A DNA stretch of 60,161 bases from contig JBJHBG010000009.1 in NCBI GenBank assembly GCA_050485385.1, positions 1-60,161 of the forward strand. The letters run 5' to 3'. This DNA is from RECO01 sp050485385 (GTDB lineage Bacteria; Pseudomonadota; Alphaproteobacteria; Geminicoccales; Geminicoccaceae). Shown here in pieces: positions 51,724 to 59,266 of the stretch; within the stretch, counting starts at the first letter, position 1; every line of letters starts with the position of its first letter. Made by a program: the position numbers and the translations under genes. The notes below the pieces were generated by a model. That model saw only the letters and a list, made by a program, of their open reading frames with translations, did no database searches and had not been told where the DNA came from.

Positions 51724-52680
51724 TCAGCGCGGGCGGTTCGGCCGCCGCACGCCGATCTCGGCGCTCGCAGCGCCGCTGATGGAGACCAGCCGGCCCTGCT
51801 CCACCACGCCGAACGGCCCGTCGACCGTATGGCCGAGCACCAGGTCGCCCTCGCGGACCTCGGCGCGGAAGCCGAAGATGCCGCCCTCGTGCCGGCCGTG
51901 CAGCAGCGTCTCGCGGGTCACGACCAGGCGTTGCACGCGATGGCCTGCGTCGACCAACAAGGTGCTGCGCGGGCCGAGGGCGAGCGGCACGCCGGCTTCG
52001 AGCACGATGTGGAAGTCGACGCGATCCGCCGGGTTCATCGCATCGAGCGCGATGGCCGCCGCGAGGTCCGCGATCCCCCCCACCGGGTGGATGGAGTTGT
52101 GCAGCACGGCGACGGCCACCCCGGTCTCCGGATCGACGCGGTGGGCGTGGCCCAGATCGGAGCGCCGCTGCACCAAGGCGCTGTTGGCGGCATGCAGCCG
52201 CCCCTTGCCGTCGAGCGCGATCAGCCCGGCATCGGCTTCGGGATTGCGCTGCAACTGAGCCTCGACCGCCGCTGCCGCATCCGCCCCCTCGGCCAGGTCC
52301 GCCAGCGTCGCTTCCAGCAGCGAGCGGCCGTCGACGCCGGGCCGGTTCGGCACGCGATGCCCGGTGACGAGGCCCACGCCGACGGCACCGGCGGTGAATT
52401 GCGCGAGCGGCGCCGGGCGGTCGGGGCCACTGGACATCAAGGCGGCGGCCCATGCTTCGGCAACGTGTCGGGGCGGCTCGACGCCGGTCCGTTCGCCCGC
52501 GGTGAACAGCGTGGCCGAACCGCCGCGCTGCGTCTCGGCGCGAACGAGGCCGGCATCGGTCAGGGCCACGAAGCTGACGAAGCCGCGGATGGCACCGCGA
52601 GCGACGCTCTCGACCGCCTGTAGCGCCCGGAACGCGGCGAGGCCCGCCCCCTTGCCGCTGACCGCGATGCCGATGGTCAA
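51724..52680 (-). CDS. Uncharacterised protein of the ABC operon (possibly Ntn-hydrolase-like)
   Basis: A 318-aa protein I cannot name. Conserved-looking blocks are TIGIAVSGKGAGLAAFRALQ, GFVSFVALTDAG, FTAGAVGVGLVTGHRVPNRP and NPEADAGLIALDGKGRLHAA; the last resembles the hydrolase chain of isoaspartyl-peptidase-type Ntn hydrolases, but the evidence is weak. No signal peptide or membrane helix. TTG 52680 overlaps the ABC ATPase stop (TTGA), so it belongs to the transporter operon and probably acts on the imported substrate. Confidence 0.55.
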   Translation of the reverse strand: MTIGIAVSGKGAGLAAFRALQAVESVARGAIRGFVSFVALTDAGLVRAETQRGGSATLFTAGERTGVEPPRHVAEAWAAALMSSGPDRPAPLAQFTAGAVGVGLVTGHRVPNRPGVDGRSLLEATLADLAEGADAAAAVEAQLQRNPEADAGLIALDGKGRLHAANSALVQRRSDLGHAHRVDPETGVAVAVLHNSIHPVGGIADLAAAIALDAMNPADRVDFHIVLEAGVPLALGPRSTLLVDAGHRVQRLVVTRETLLHGRHEGGIFGFRAEVREGDLVLGHTVDGPFGVVEQGRLVSISGAASAEIGVRRPNRPR

Positions 52681-54419
52681 GACGCCACCCAATGGCCGGG
52701 CGCGGTCTCGACCAGCGGGCCGCGCGGAAAGCGGCCAGCGTCCACCTGGGCGAGCACCGGTCGGCGGCGGTTCGGATCGGGCACGGGCACGGCCTCCAGC
52801 AGCATGCGGGTATAGGGGTGGCGCGGGTCGCCCAGCACGGCCCGGCGCGGCCCGACCTCGACGATCCGGCCGCGGTGCATGACGGCGACGCGGTGGCTGA
52901 CGCGCTCGACCACCGCCATGTCGTGGCTGATGAAGACGTAGGCGAGCCCCAAGCACTCCTGCAACTCCAGCATGAGGTCGATCACCTGCGCCTGCACCGA
53001 CACGTCCAGCGCCGAGGTGGGCTCGTCGGCGACGATCAGCTTCGGGCCGACGCCGAGCGCGCGGGCAATGCACAGCCGTTGCCGCTGGCCGCCCGAAAAC
53101 TCGTGCGGAAACCGCCGCACGTGGTCGCCCGCCAGACCGACCTGGGTGAAGAGCCGGGCGGTGCGGTCGGCGAGCTCGCTGCCGCGGGCGATGCCGTGGA
53201 TCAGCATGGGCTCGGCGACGAGGCGGCCGGCGCTCATCCGCGGGTTGAGCGCGGCGAAGGGGTCCTGGAAGATCATCTGCATCTGCCCCCTGGCCCGACG
53301 CAGCAGCTTCGGGCCGTAGCCCCGCACGTCGAAGCCGTCGAGGCGGATCTCGCCCGCGTCCACCTCGATCAGGCGCAGGAGAGCGCGGCCGGCGGTGGAC
53401 TTGCCGGACCCGCTCTCGCCGACCAGGGCCAAGGTCTCGCCCTCGTGCAGGTCCAGCCCGACGTCGTCGAGGGCGGTCACCGTGCCGGCGCGCCCGAGCC
53501 AGCCGCCGCCGGTGGCGAAGCGCTTGGTCAGGCCCCTGGCCTCCAGCAGCAGCCGGCGCTCGCGCCGTGGCGGCGGCGGCGCGGCGCCGCCCGTGAAGCG
53601 CATCGGTCGGTCGGTATGGGCGAGGCTGCCCAGGCGGGGAACGGCCCCCAACAGGCGCCGGGTGTAGGGCTCGCTCGGCCGGGCGAAGACCTCGGCCGAC
53701 GCACCCTCCTCGACCTTTCGCCCCTGCAGCATCACCACCACCCGATCCGCCATCTCGGCGACCACGCCCATGTCGTGGGTGATCAAGACGATCGAGGTGT
53801 CGAAGTCGCGCTTCAGATCGCGCATGAGGTCCAGGATCTGCGCCTGGACGGTGACGTCGAGGGCCGTGGTCGGCTCGTCGGCGATCAGGATGGCGGGCTC
53901 GCTCGCCATCGCCATCGCGATCATCACCCGCTGCCGCATGCCGCCGGACAACTGGTGCGGATAGCGCTTCACCTGCCGCTCGGGCTCCGGCAGCCCGACC
54001 CGCTCGAGCATGGCGACGGCGCGGCTCAGGGCCGTGCGCTGCCCCATGCCCTTGTGAACCACCAGCCCTTCGGTCAGTTGCCGGCCGATGGTCAGGACCG
54101 GGTTGAGCGAGGTCATCGGCTCCTGGAAGATCATGGCGATGCGATCGCCGCGCAGCCGTTCCAGCCGACGCTCGTCCAAAGCCAAGAGATCGTCGCCCTG
54201 GAACATGGCCGAGCCGGCGAGCACGTGGCCGGCGGGCCGGGGCAGCAGCCCCAGCAGCGCCAGGCTGGAGACGCTCTTACCGGAGCCGCTCTCACCGACG
54301 ACGGCCAGCGTCTCGCCCTTGGCGAGTTGGTAGGAGAGGTCCTCGACCGCGATCGTGCGCTCGGCGCCGGAGCCGAACGCAACGGTGAGACCGCGCACGT
54401 CGAGCAGCGTCTCCGCCAT
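52677..54419 (-). CDS. Fused dipeptide/oligopeptide ABC transporter ATP-binding protein (system 2)
   Basis: A 580-aa tandem ATPase like the one at 39.1 kb. Walker A GESGSGKS in both halves, signatures LSGGMRQR and FSGGQRQR, Walker B ILIADEP and LIVADEP and the SHDMAVV H-loop. ATG 54419 lies 2 bases past the permease stop. Sequence divergence from system 1 is considerable, so the two operons are not a recent duplication. Confidence 0.93.
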   Translation of the reverse strand: MAETLLDVRGLTVAFGSGAERTIAVEDLSYQLAKGETLAVVGESGSGKSVSSLALLGLLPRPAGHVLAGSAMFQGDDLLALDERRLERLRGDRIAMIFQEPMTSLNPVLTIGRQLTEGLVVHKGMGQRTALSRAVAMLERVGLPEPERQVKRYPHQLSGGMRQRVMIAMAMASEPAILIADEPTTALDVTVQAQILDLMRDLKRDFDTSIVLITHDMGVVAEMADRVVVMLQGRKVEEGASAEVFARPSEPYTRRLLGAVPRLGSLAHTDRPMRFTGGAAPPPPRRERRLLLEARGLTKRFATGGGWLGRAGTVTALDDVGLDLHEGETLALVGESGSGKSTAGRALLRLIEVDAGEIRLDGFDVRGYGPKLLRRARGQMQMIFQDPFAALNPRMSAGRLVAEPMLIHGIARGSELADRTARLFTQVGLAGDHVRRFPHEFSGGQRQRLCIARALGVGPKLIVADEPTSALDVSVQAQVIDLMLELQECLGLAYVFISHDMAVVERVSHRVAVMHRGRIVEVGPRRAVLGDPRHPYTRMLLEAVPVPDPNRRRPVLAQVDAGRFPRGPLVETAPGHWVAS

Positions 54420-54421
54420 GG

Positions 54422-55306
54422 TCAGCGCCCCTGCTGGCGCGGGTCGAGCACCTCGCGCACGCCGTCGCCCAGAAGGTTGAATCCCAATACCGTGACGGCG
54501 ATGGCGAGCCCCGGAAAGATCATGTTCCAGGGCGCGCGGGAGATCAGGTCGCGGGCCGAGGACAGCATGAAGCCCCACTCCGGCGTCGGCGGCTGCGCGC
54601 CGAGGCCGAGGAAGCTGAGGCCGGCGGCGGCGAGGATCGCCGTCGAGACGCCGAGCGTGCCGACGACGATCAAGGTGGGCACGACGTTGGGCAGGAGGTG
54701 GACGAACAAGAGCCGTAAATTGCCCGCACCGGCAGCGATGGCGCTCTCGAAATAGGGCTTGCCGGTCTCGACCAGCACGACCGAGTGGGTGACCCGGGCG
54801 TAGAACGGGATCGAGGCGATGCCGATGGCGATCATGGCGTTGGTGAGCCCGGTGCCGATGATGGCGAGGCAGGCGAGCGCGATGACGATCTCGGTGAACG
54901 AGAAGAGGACGTCGACGATGCGCATGAGGATGCGCTCGGCCCACCCCCGCGCATAGCCGGCAAGCAGCCCGAGCATCAGGCCCGAGACCAACGAAATGCC
55001 GACGGCGATGGTGCCGATCTGCAAGGTCAGCCGCGCCCCGTGGACCACCCGGCTGAACACGTCGCGGCCGAAATGGTCGGTGCCGAACAGATGGTCCCAG
55101 GAGGGCGGTGCGAGCCTTGGGCCGGCGCCCATCTGCAGCGGGCTGTAGGGGGCGATGAGGTCGGCGAAGAGGGCCGTGAGGATCAGCGTCAGGACGATGA
55201 CGAGGCCGAGCATCCCGGTCGGGGACTTCGCCAGCCGGCGCCAGGCGGCGCGGTTGGGCGCACCCGTGGCGGCAACGGTGTCGGCGACCTGGGTGCGGGT
55301 CGCCAT
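54422..55306 (-). CDS. Dipeptide/oligopeptide ABC permease, DppC type (system 2)
   Basis: A 294-aa inner-membrane protein, six helices, N-terminal SPTGMLGLVIVLTLILTALF, EAA loop (ESAIAAGAGNLRLLFVHLLPN). ATG 55306 overlaps the DppB stop (TGATG). Confidence 0.93.
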   Translation of the reverse strand: MATRTQVADTVAATGAPNRAAWRRLAKSPTGMLGLVIVLTLILTALFADLIAPYSPLQMGAGPRLAPPSWDHLFGTDHFGRDVFSRVVHGARLTLQIGTIAVGISLVSGLMLGLLAGYARGWAERILMRIVDVLFSFTEIVIALACLAIIGTGLTNAMIAIGIASIPFYARVTHSVVLVETGKPYFESAIAAGAGNLRLLFVHLLPNVVPTLIVVGTLGVSTAILAAAGLSFLGLGAQPPTPEWGFMLSSARDLISRAPWNMIFPGLAIAVTVLGFNLLGDGVREVLDPRQQGR

Positions 55307-56226
55307 CACGAATACCGGATGCGCGGATCGAGCAGCGCGTACAGCACGTCGATCGTCAAGGAGACCAGCGCCACGACCGTGGCGAAGGCCAGGATGAAAC
55401 CCTGGATGACGGGGTAGTCGCGGGCGAAGACGGCCTCGATGGCGAGCCGGCCGACACCGTTCCAGGCGAAGACGTTCTCGACCACGATGGCGCCCCCCAT
55501 CATGTAGGCGAACTGCATCCCCATCACGCTGACGATCGGCACGAGACCGGCACGCAATGCGTGGCGGTAGAGGACCAGCGTCTTCGGCAGCCCCTTGGCG
55601 CGGGCGGTGCGCACGAAGTCCTGGTCGAAGATGTCGATCATCGACGAACGGGTCAGCCGCGCCATGATGGCGGCGTTGGCGAGGCCCAAGGTGGCGGCGG
55701 GCAGGATCAGCGACTGCCAGCCGGCACCGCCGACGGGCACCCACCCCAGTTGCAGGGCGAACACGAAGAGAAGGATCAGGCCCAGCCAGAAGTGCGGCAT
55801 GGAGACACCGACGATGGCGACGACCATCGCTGCCGCATCCCACCAGGTGCCGCGCCGGTAGGCGGCGAAGAAGCCGAGACTCATGCCGACGACGACGGCG
55901 ATGGCGAGGCTGGTCGCCGCCAGCAGCAAGGTGGCCGGAAAGCGGGCGACGAGGATGTCGAGCACCGGTTGGTCGCCAACGATGGAGCGGCCGAGATCTC
56001 CCTGCACCAGCCGCTCCAGAAACATCCAGTACTGAACGTGCAGCGGCTGATCGAGCCCGAGCCGCATGCGCGTCGCCTCGAGCTGCTCGGGGCTCGCTTG
56101 GAAGGTGGCGTACATGATCCGCACGGGGTCGCCCGGCACCGCGTGGATCAAGAGGGTGACGGCGATGGTCGTCACCCAGATGGTCAAGGCGGCGGCGAAG
56201 ACGCGGGCGGCAAGGTAACGGGCCAT
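55306..56226 (-). CDS. Dipeptide/oligopeptide ABC permease, DppB type (system 2)
   Basis: A 306-aa permease with six helices, VPGDPVRIM motif and EAA loop FVRTARAKGLPKTLVLYRH. It follows the binding-protein gene across a 154-bp gap containing copy 2 of the three-hairpin element. Confidence 0.94.
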   Translation of the reverse strand: MARYLAARVFAAALTIWVTTIAVTLLIHAVPGDPVRIMYATFQASPEQLEATRMRLGLDQPLHVQYWMFLERLVQGDLGRSIVGDQPVLDILVARFPATLLLAATSLAIAVVVGMSLGFFAAYRRGTWWDAAAMVVAIVGVSMPHFWLGLILLFVFALQLGWVPVGGAGWQSLILPAATLGLANAAIMARLTRSSMIDIFDQDFVRTARAKGLPKTLVLYRHALRAGLVPIVSVMGMQFAYMMGGAIVVENVFAWNGVGRLAIEAVFARDYPVIQGFILAFATVVALVSLTIDVLYALLDPRIRYS

Positions 56227-56271
56227 CGGCGCAGCGATCCCAATGTGGGGGCGGCATCGGTGGGAAGGTAG

Positions 56272-56363
56272 CCAAGGGGGCTTTTGGCCCCCTTGGAACC
56301 CCCCCCCCGGGCAGTGGGGGCGGGGGAGCCGCCGGGGGTTCTAGGGGGCCAGAAGCCCCCTAG
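56272..56363. repeat. Three-hairpin palindromic element between binding-protein and permease genes (copy 2)
   Basis: Hairpin A: 10-bp stem CCAAGGGGGC/GCCCCCTTGG, loop TTTTG (56272-56296). Middle: AACCCCC (56297-56303) pairs GGGGGTT (56334-56340) around a GC-rich core. Hairpin C: 9-bp stem CTAGGGGGC/GCCCCCTAG, loop CAGAA (56341-56363). Same architecture as 42724-42807 and the same place in the paralogous operon. Confidence 0.75.
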
Positions 56364-56380
56364 CCGTTCCTTCGTTCACC

Positions 56381-57943
56381 TCATGGAGCGAGGCGGACGT
56401 CGTTGAAGCGCGGATGGAGGAAGGCGCCGACCTTGAAGCCCTCGACCTCCGGCCGGAGCGCGAAGACCCACTCCCAGCCGGGCGTATAGAGGCCCACGTG
56501 GATGGCGTTGGTCATCAGGTACTCGATGACCGCCTGCACCTTCGCCAACCGCTCGTCCGGGTCGATGGTGGTCCGCGTCGCGTCCAGCATCGCGTTCAGT
56601 TCGGGCGAGCCGTAGCCCGAATAGGCGCTCGGCTCGCGCCAAAGCGCGTAGAGGATGTCCGGGTCGTACCAGGACCACGTCATCATGTTGAAGGTGCCCG
56701 GGCCGCCTTCGGTGCGCTCGTTGTCCTCGCGCACGCGGGCGTTCATGGTGCCGATGTCCATGATCTCGATGGCCGCGTCGATCCCGACCTGGGCGAGCTG
56801 GTTCTGGAACACCTCGGCCAGCATGTGCCGGTTGCCGCCCGTCCAGACGTACATGGTCGTGCGCAAGGGGTTCTGCGGCCCGTAGCCGAGTTCCGCCAAC
56901 AGCTCCGTCGCCTTCGCCGGATCGTAGTCGTAGGCGAACTGGCCGCAGAAATCCTGATCGTTGCCGAACACGCCGCGGGCGATCGGGCAGCGCTCGCGCT
57001 GGCTGAGCCCGCCATAGATGATGTCGATCGCCATCTCCGGGTCGGTGGCGTAGGCGACGGCCTGGCGGGCGCGGACGTCGTCGAAGGGCGGACGACTGGT
57101 GGTGAACTGCCAGAACACGTTCTGGCCGGTGTTCTCCGCGACCACCAGTTGCAGGTCACCGCGCGCCTGGATCGCCGGGATGTCGTCGAAGGGCGGCTCG
57201 GCGATGTGCACCTCGCCGGTGCGCAAAGCCGCCAGCCGCGTCTGCGGCTCCGGGATGGTGCGGATCACCAGCCGCTCGACGTGGGGAGCGCCCTGGTTCT
57301 CCACCGGCCGGCCGAAATTGCGGTAGTCGTCGTTGCGTTGCAGCTCGACGACGTCGCCGCGCACCCAGCGCACCAGTTCGAACGGGCCGGCACCGATGGC
57401 GGAGCCGGAGCCGAAATCGGCAAGCTCGGCGTTGCTTGCACAGACGATCGAGGAAAAGCTGTCGGCAAGGAACGGGATGAAGGCACCGAACCGTTCGCCG
57501 AAGACGAAGCGCACGGTGAGGTCGTCGACGACCTCCACCTCCTCGATCGGCCCCCAGGCGGTCGCCGTCAGGCTCGGGTTGTCGCCGAACAGGGCGCGGT
57601 CGACGGTGAACTTCACGTCGTGCGCATCGAACGGCGTGCCGTCGTGGCAGAGGACGCCGTCCTGCAGGGTGAAGACGTACTCCAGGCCGTCGTCGCTCAC
57701 CGTCCAGTCGGTGGCGAAGTGCGGCTGCGGCAGGCCGTCGTCGTCGAAGGCGAGCATGGTCTGGTAGATCTGGTCCCAGACCTGCATCGACAGCGTGCTC
57801 GTGGCGCGGTGCGGGTCGAGGCTGTCGATGTCGCCGTAACGGGCCCAAACCAGGGTATCGGCGACGGCGGTGGCGCTACCGAGGGCAAGGCCCGTGGCGA
57901 GAACGAACGCCGAGGTCCGCCGGAGCGTGCGGCAAGCGGGCAT
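56381..57943 (-). CDS. ABC transporter periplasmic substrate-binding protein (family 5, system 2)
   Basis: A 520-aa DppA/OppA-family protein. Signal peptide about residues 1-28 (RRTSAFVLATGLALGSATAVA, cleavage before DTLVWA). Mature features: DIDSLDPHRATSTLSMQVWD, DWTVSDDGLEYVFTLQDGV and RARQAVAYATDPEMAIDI. GGGAG lies about 8 bases upstream of ATG 57943. It is preceded by a 170-bp gap with the tandem operator-like sites and then by the RpiR regulator. Confidence 0.92.
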   Translation of the reverse strand: MPACRTLRRTSAFVLATGLALGSATAVADTLVWARYGDIDSLDPHRATSTLSMQVWDQIYQTMLAFDDDGLPQPHFATDWTVSDDGLEYVFTLQDGVLCHDGTPFDAHDVKFTVDRALFGDNPSLTATAWGPIEEVEVVDDLTVRFVFGERFGAFIPFLADSFSSIVCASNAELADFGSGSAIGAGPFELVRWVRGDVVELQRNDDYRNFGRPVENQGAPHVERLVIRTIPEPQTRLAALRTGEVHIAEPPFDDIPAIQARGDLQLVVAENTGQNVFWQFTTSRPPFDDVRARQAVAYATDPEMAIDIIYGGLSQRERCPIARGVFGNDQDFCGQFAYDYDPAKATELLAELGYGPQNPLRTTMYVWTGGNRHMLAEVFQNQLAQVGIDAAIEIMDIGTMNARVREDNERTEGGPGTFNMMTWSWYDPDILYALWREPSAYSGYGSPELNAMLDATRTTIDPDERLAKVQAVIEYLMTNAIHVGLYTPGWEWVFALRPEVEGFKVGAFLHPRFNDVRLAP

Positions 57944-58036
57944 CGCGGGTCTCCCGAACGATGGATGGCACATCTGGCCGAAAGCGGGACTGGCCACACC
58001 CAGGCTGCCCGGCGATGCACCGCACGACAACCATAA

Positions 58037-58071
58037 TTTCATTTTCGAAAATAGATCGTTCACATACGAAA
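58037..58071 (-). promoter_or_regulatory. Tandem TTTC-N6-GAAA operator-like sites upstream of ABC system 2
   Basis: Two inverted repeats, TTTCATTTTCGAAA (58037-58050) and GTTCACATACGAAA (58058-58071), lie exactly 21 bases apart (two helical turns) in the AT-rich 170-bp gap between the RpiR gene and the binding-protein gene. The first includes a perfect ATTTTCGAAAAT palindrome. Position and symmetry make them likely binding sites for the adjacent RpiR regulator and part of the operon promoter region. Confidence 0.55.
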
Positions 58072-58113
58072 CAAAACCTGCCGGCCTTGCCGCCTAACGC
58101 CTCCCTAATGAAA

Positions 58114-58950
58114 TCAGCCGCCGAGCCCGACCAAATCGTTCCATTCGGCGTGAATCTCGTCGATCAGCCGCAGCCGGTCCATGGCGGGTTCGCCGATCCG
58201 CTGGGCGAGCGCCGCGCAGAGATAGTGCAGGAGGCTGACGGCGCCGGTGAAGCTGTCGAAGGCGCCGAGCCCGCGCGCGCGGCACCTGAGCACGATGCCC
58301 TCGCCCTCCAGTCGGCCGGTCAGATCGGTCACGAACACGACGTGGGCGCCGGCGTGGCGGGCCGAGCGCAGCACGTTGCGCAACGCCCGCGTCCGTCGGC
58401 CGACGCCGAAACCGAGTACGGTGTCGGCCGGCGACAGGGACGCGAACTCCTCGGGGATGGAGAACCCGCCGATCGGGATCATGCGGATGTCGGGGCGCAC
58501 GCGGATCAGGAGCGCGCGCGCGAGGTGGGCGAGCGGATAGTCGTCGCCGAAACCGATGACCCACAGCTTCTCGCCGTGGGCGAGGGCGCGGAGGGCTTTC
58601 GACATGTCGTCCGAGCGTTGCTGCTCGATGGTCTTGACCAAGTTCTGCACCTCGGTCTGGAGATGCGCGCTCAACTCCAAAGGTGCCGCGTCCGCGAGCG
58701 GCGCCATCGGCCGCGGGTCGGCGAGACCGCGCGCGTCGTGCTTGGCGGCGCGGAAGCTCGAATAGCCGAGCCGCTTGAAGAACCGTGCGGCCGTCGCCTT
58801 GGAAACGCCGGCCCGGGAGGCGAGTTCGCTGGCCGACTGGTCGAGCACCGCGCGCGGCTCTTCCAGCACCAGATCGGCCAAGCGACGCTCGCCTCGCGGC
58901 ATCTCGTCATAGGCATCGAGCACGCGCTGCGGCAGGGCCAATCGTTTCAT
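58114..58950 (-). CDS. RpiR-family transcriptional regulator
   Basis: A 278-aa regulator with an N-terminal winged HTH_6 domain (about 15-75: SASELASRAGVSKATAARFF, KRLGYSSFRAAKHDAR) and a C-terminal SIS sugar-phosphate-binding domain (about 125-255: VIGFGDDYPLAHLARALL, DTVLGFGVGRRTRALRN). RpiR proteins respond to phosphosugar-like ligands. It is first in the minus-strand block and adjacent to the tandem operators, so it probably controls itself and/or ABC system 2. Confidence 0.9.
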   Translation of the reverse strand: MKRLALPQRVLDAYDEMPRGERRLADLVLEEPRAVLDQSASELASRAGVSKATAARFFKRLGYSSFRAAKHDARGLADPRPMAPLADAAPLELSAHLQTEVQNLVKTIEQQRSDDMSKALRALAHGEKLWVIGFGDDYPLAHLARALLIRVRPDIRMIPIGGFSIPEEFASLSPADTVLGFGVGRRTRALRNVLRSARHAGAHVVFVTDLTGRLEGEGIVLRCRARGLGAFDSFTGAVSLLHYLCAALAQRIGEPAMDRLRLIDEIHAEWNDLVGLGG

Positions 58951-59077
58951 GATTGCAGACTCCCGTTTCGCAGCCGACGCTCCGAGGCCGCTCCTTCGCT
59001 ACTTAGCGACGGACGCGCTCGCATGCACGCGCGCAGCCGGGCCAGGGCTGTTCGGGGGAGAAGGCGGCAGGAGCCGC

Positions 59078-59163
59078 TGGTGCCCGCTGGGGGACTCGAA
59101 CCCCCACGGCCTCAGGCCCCGGGATTTTAAGTCCCGTGCGTCTACCGGTTCCGCCAAGCGGGC
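59078..59163 (-). tRNA. tRNA-Leu (anticodon TAA), CCA encoded
   Basis: A cloverleaf of 83 bases plus encoded CCA (59078-59080). Acceptor stem GCCCGCT/AGCGGGC, discriminator A, anticodon stem CGGGA/TCCCG with loop CTTAAAA (anticodon TAA), long variable arm typical of leucine tRNAs, T-arm GGGGG-TTCGAGT-CCCCC. Unlike tRNA-Pro in this window, the CCA end is genomically encoded. Confidence 0.94.
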
Positions 59164-59266
59164 GCCGAGCGGACGCTAGCGCCTCGCCCGGAGGCGGGAA
59201 AGGGCGTTGGCGGCGCCTCCATGGTCGCTATGGTCGCGGCACGGCACGGATCGGAGAGGGGGGACC

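Noticed and set aside
39061..58950. Horizontal transfer of the ABC/flavoenzyme block
   Set aside because: No integrase, transposon, direct-repeat ends or visible shift in base composition. The tRNA-Leu at 59.1 kb is near one edge but no attachment-site copy is seen at the other.
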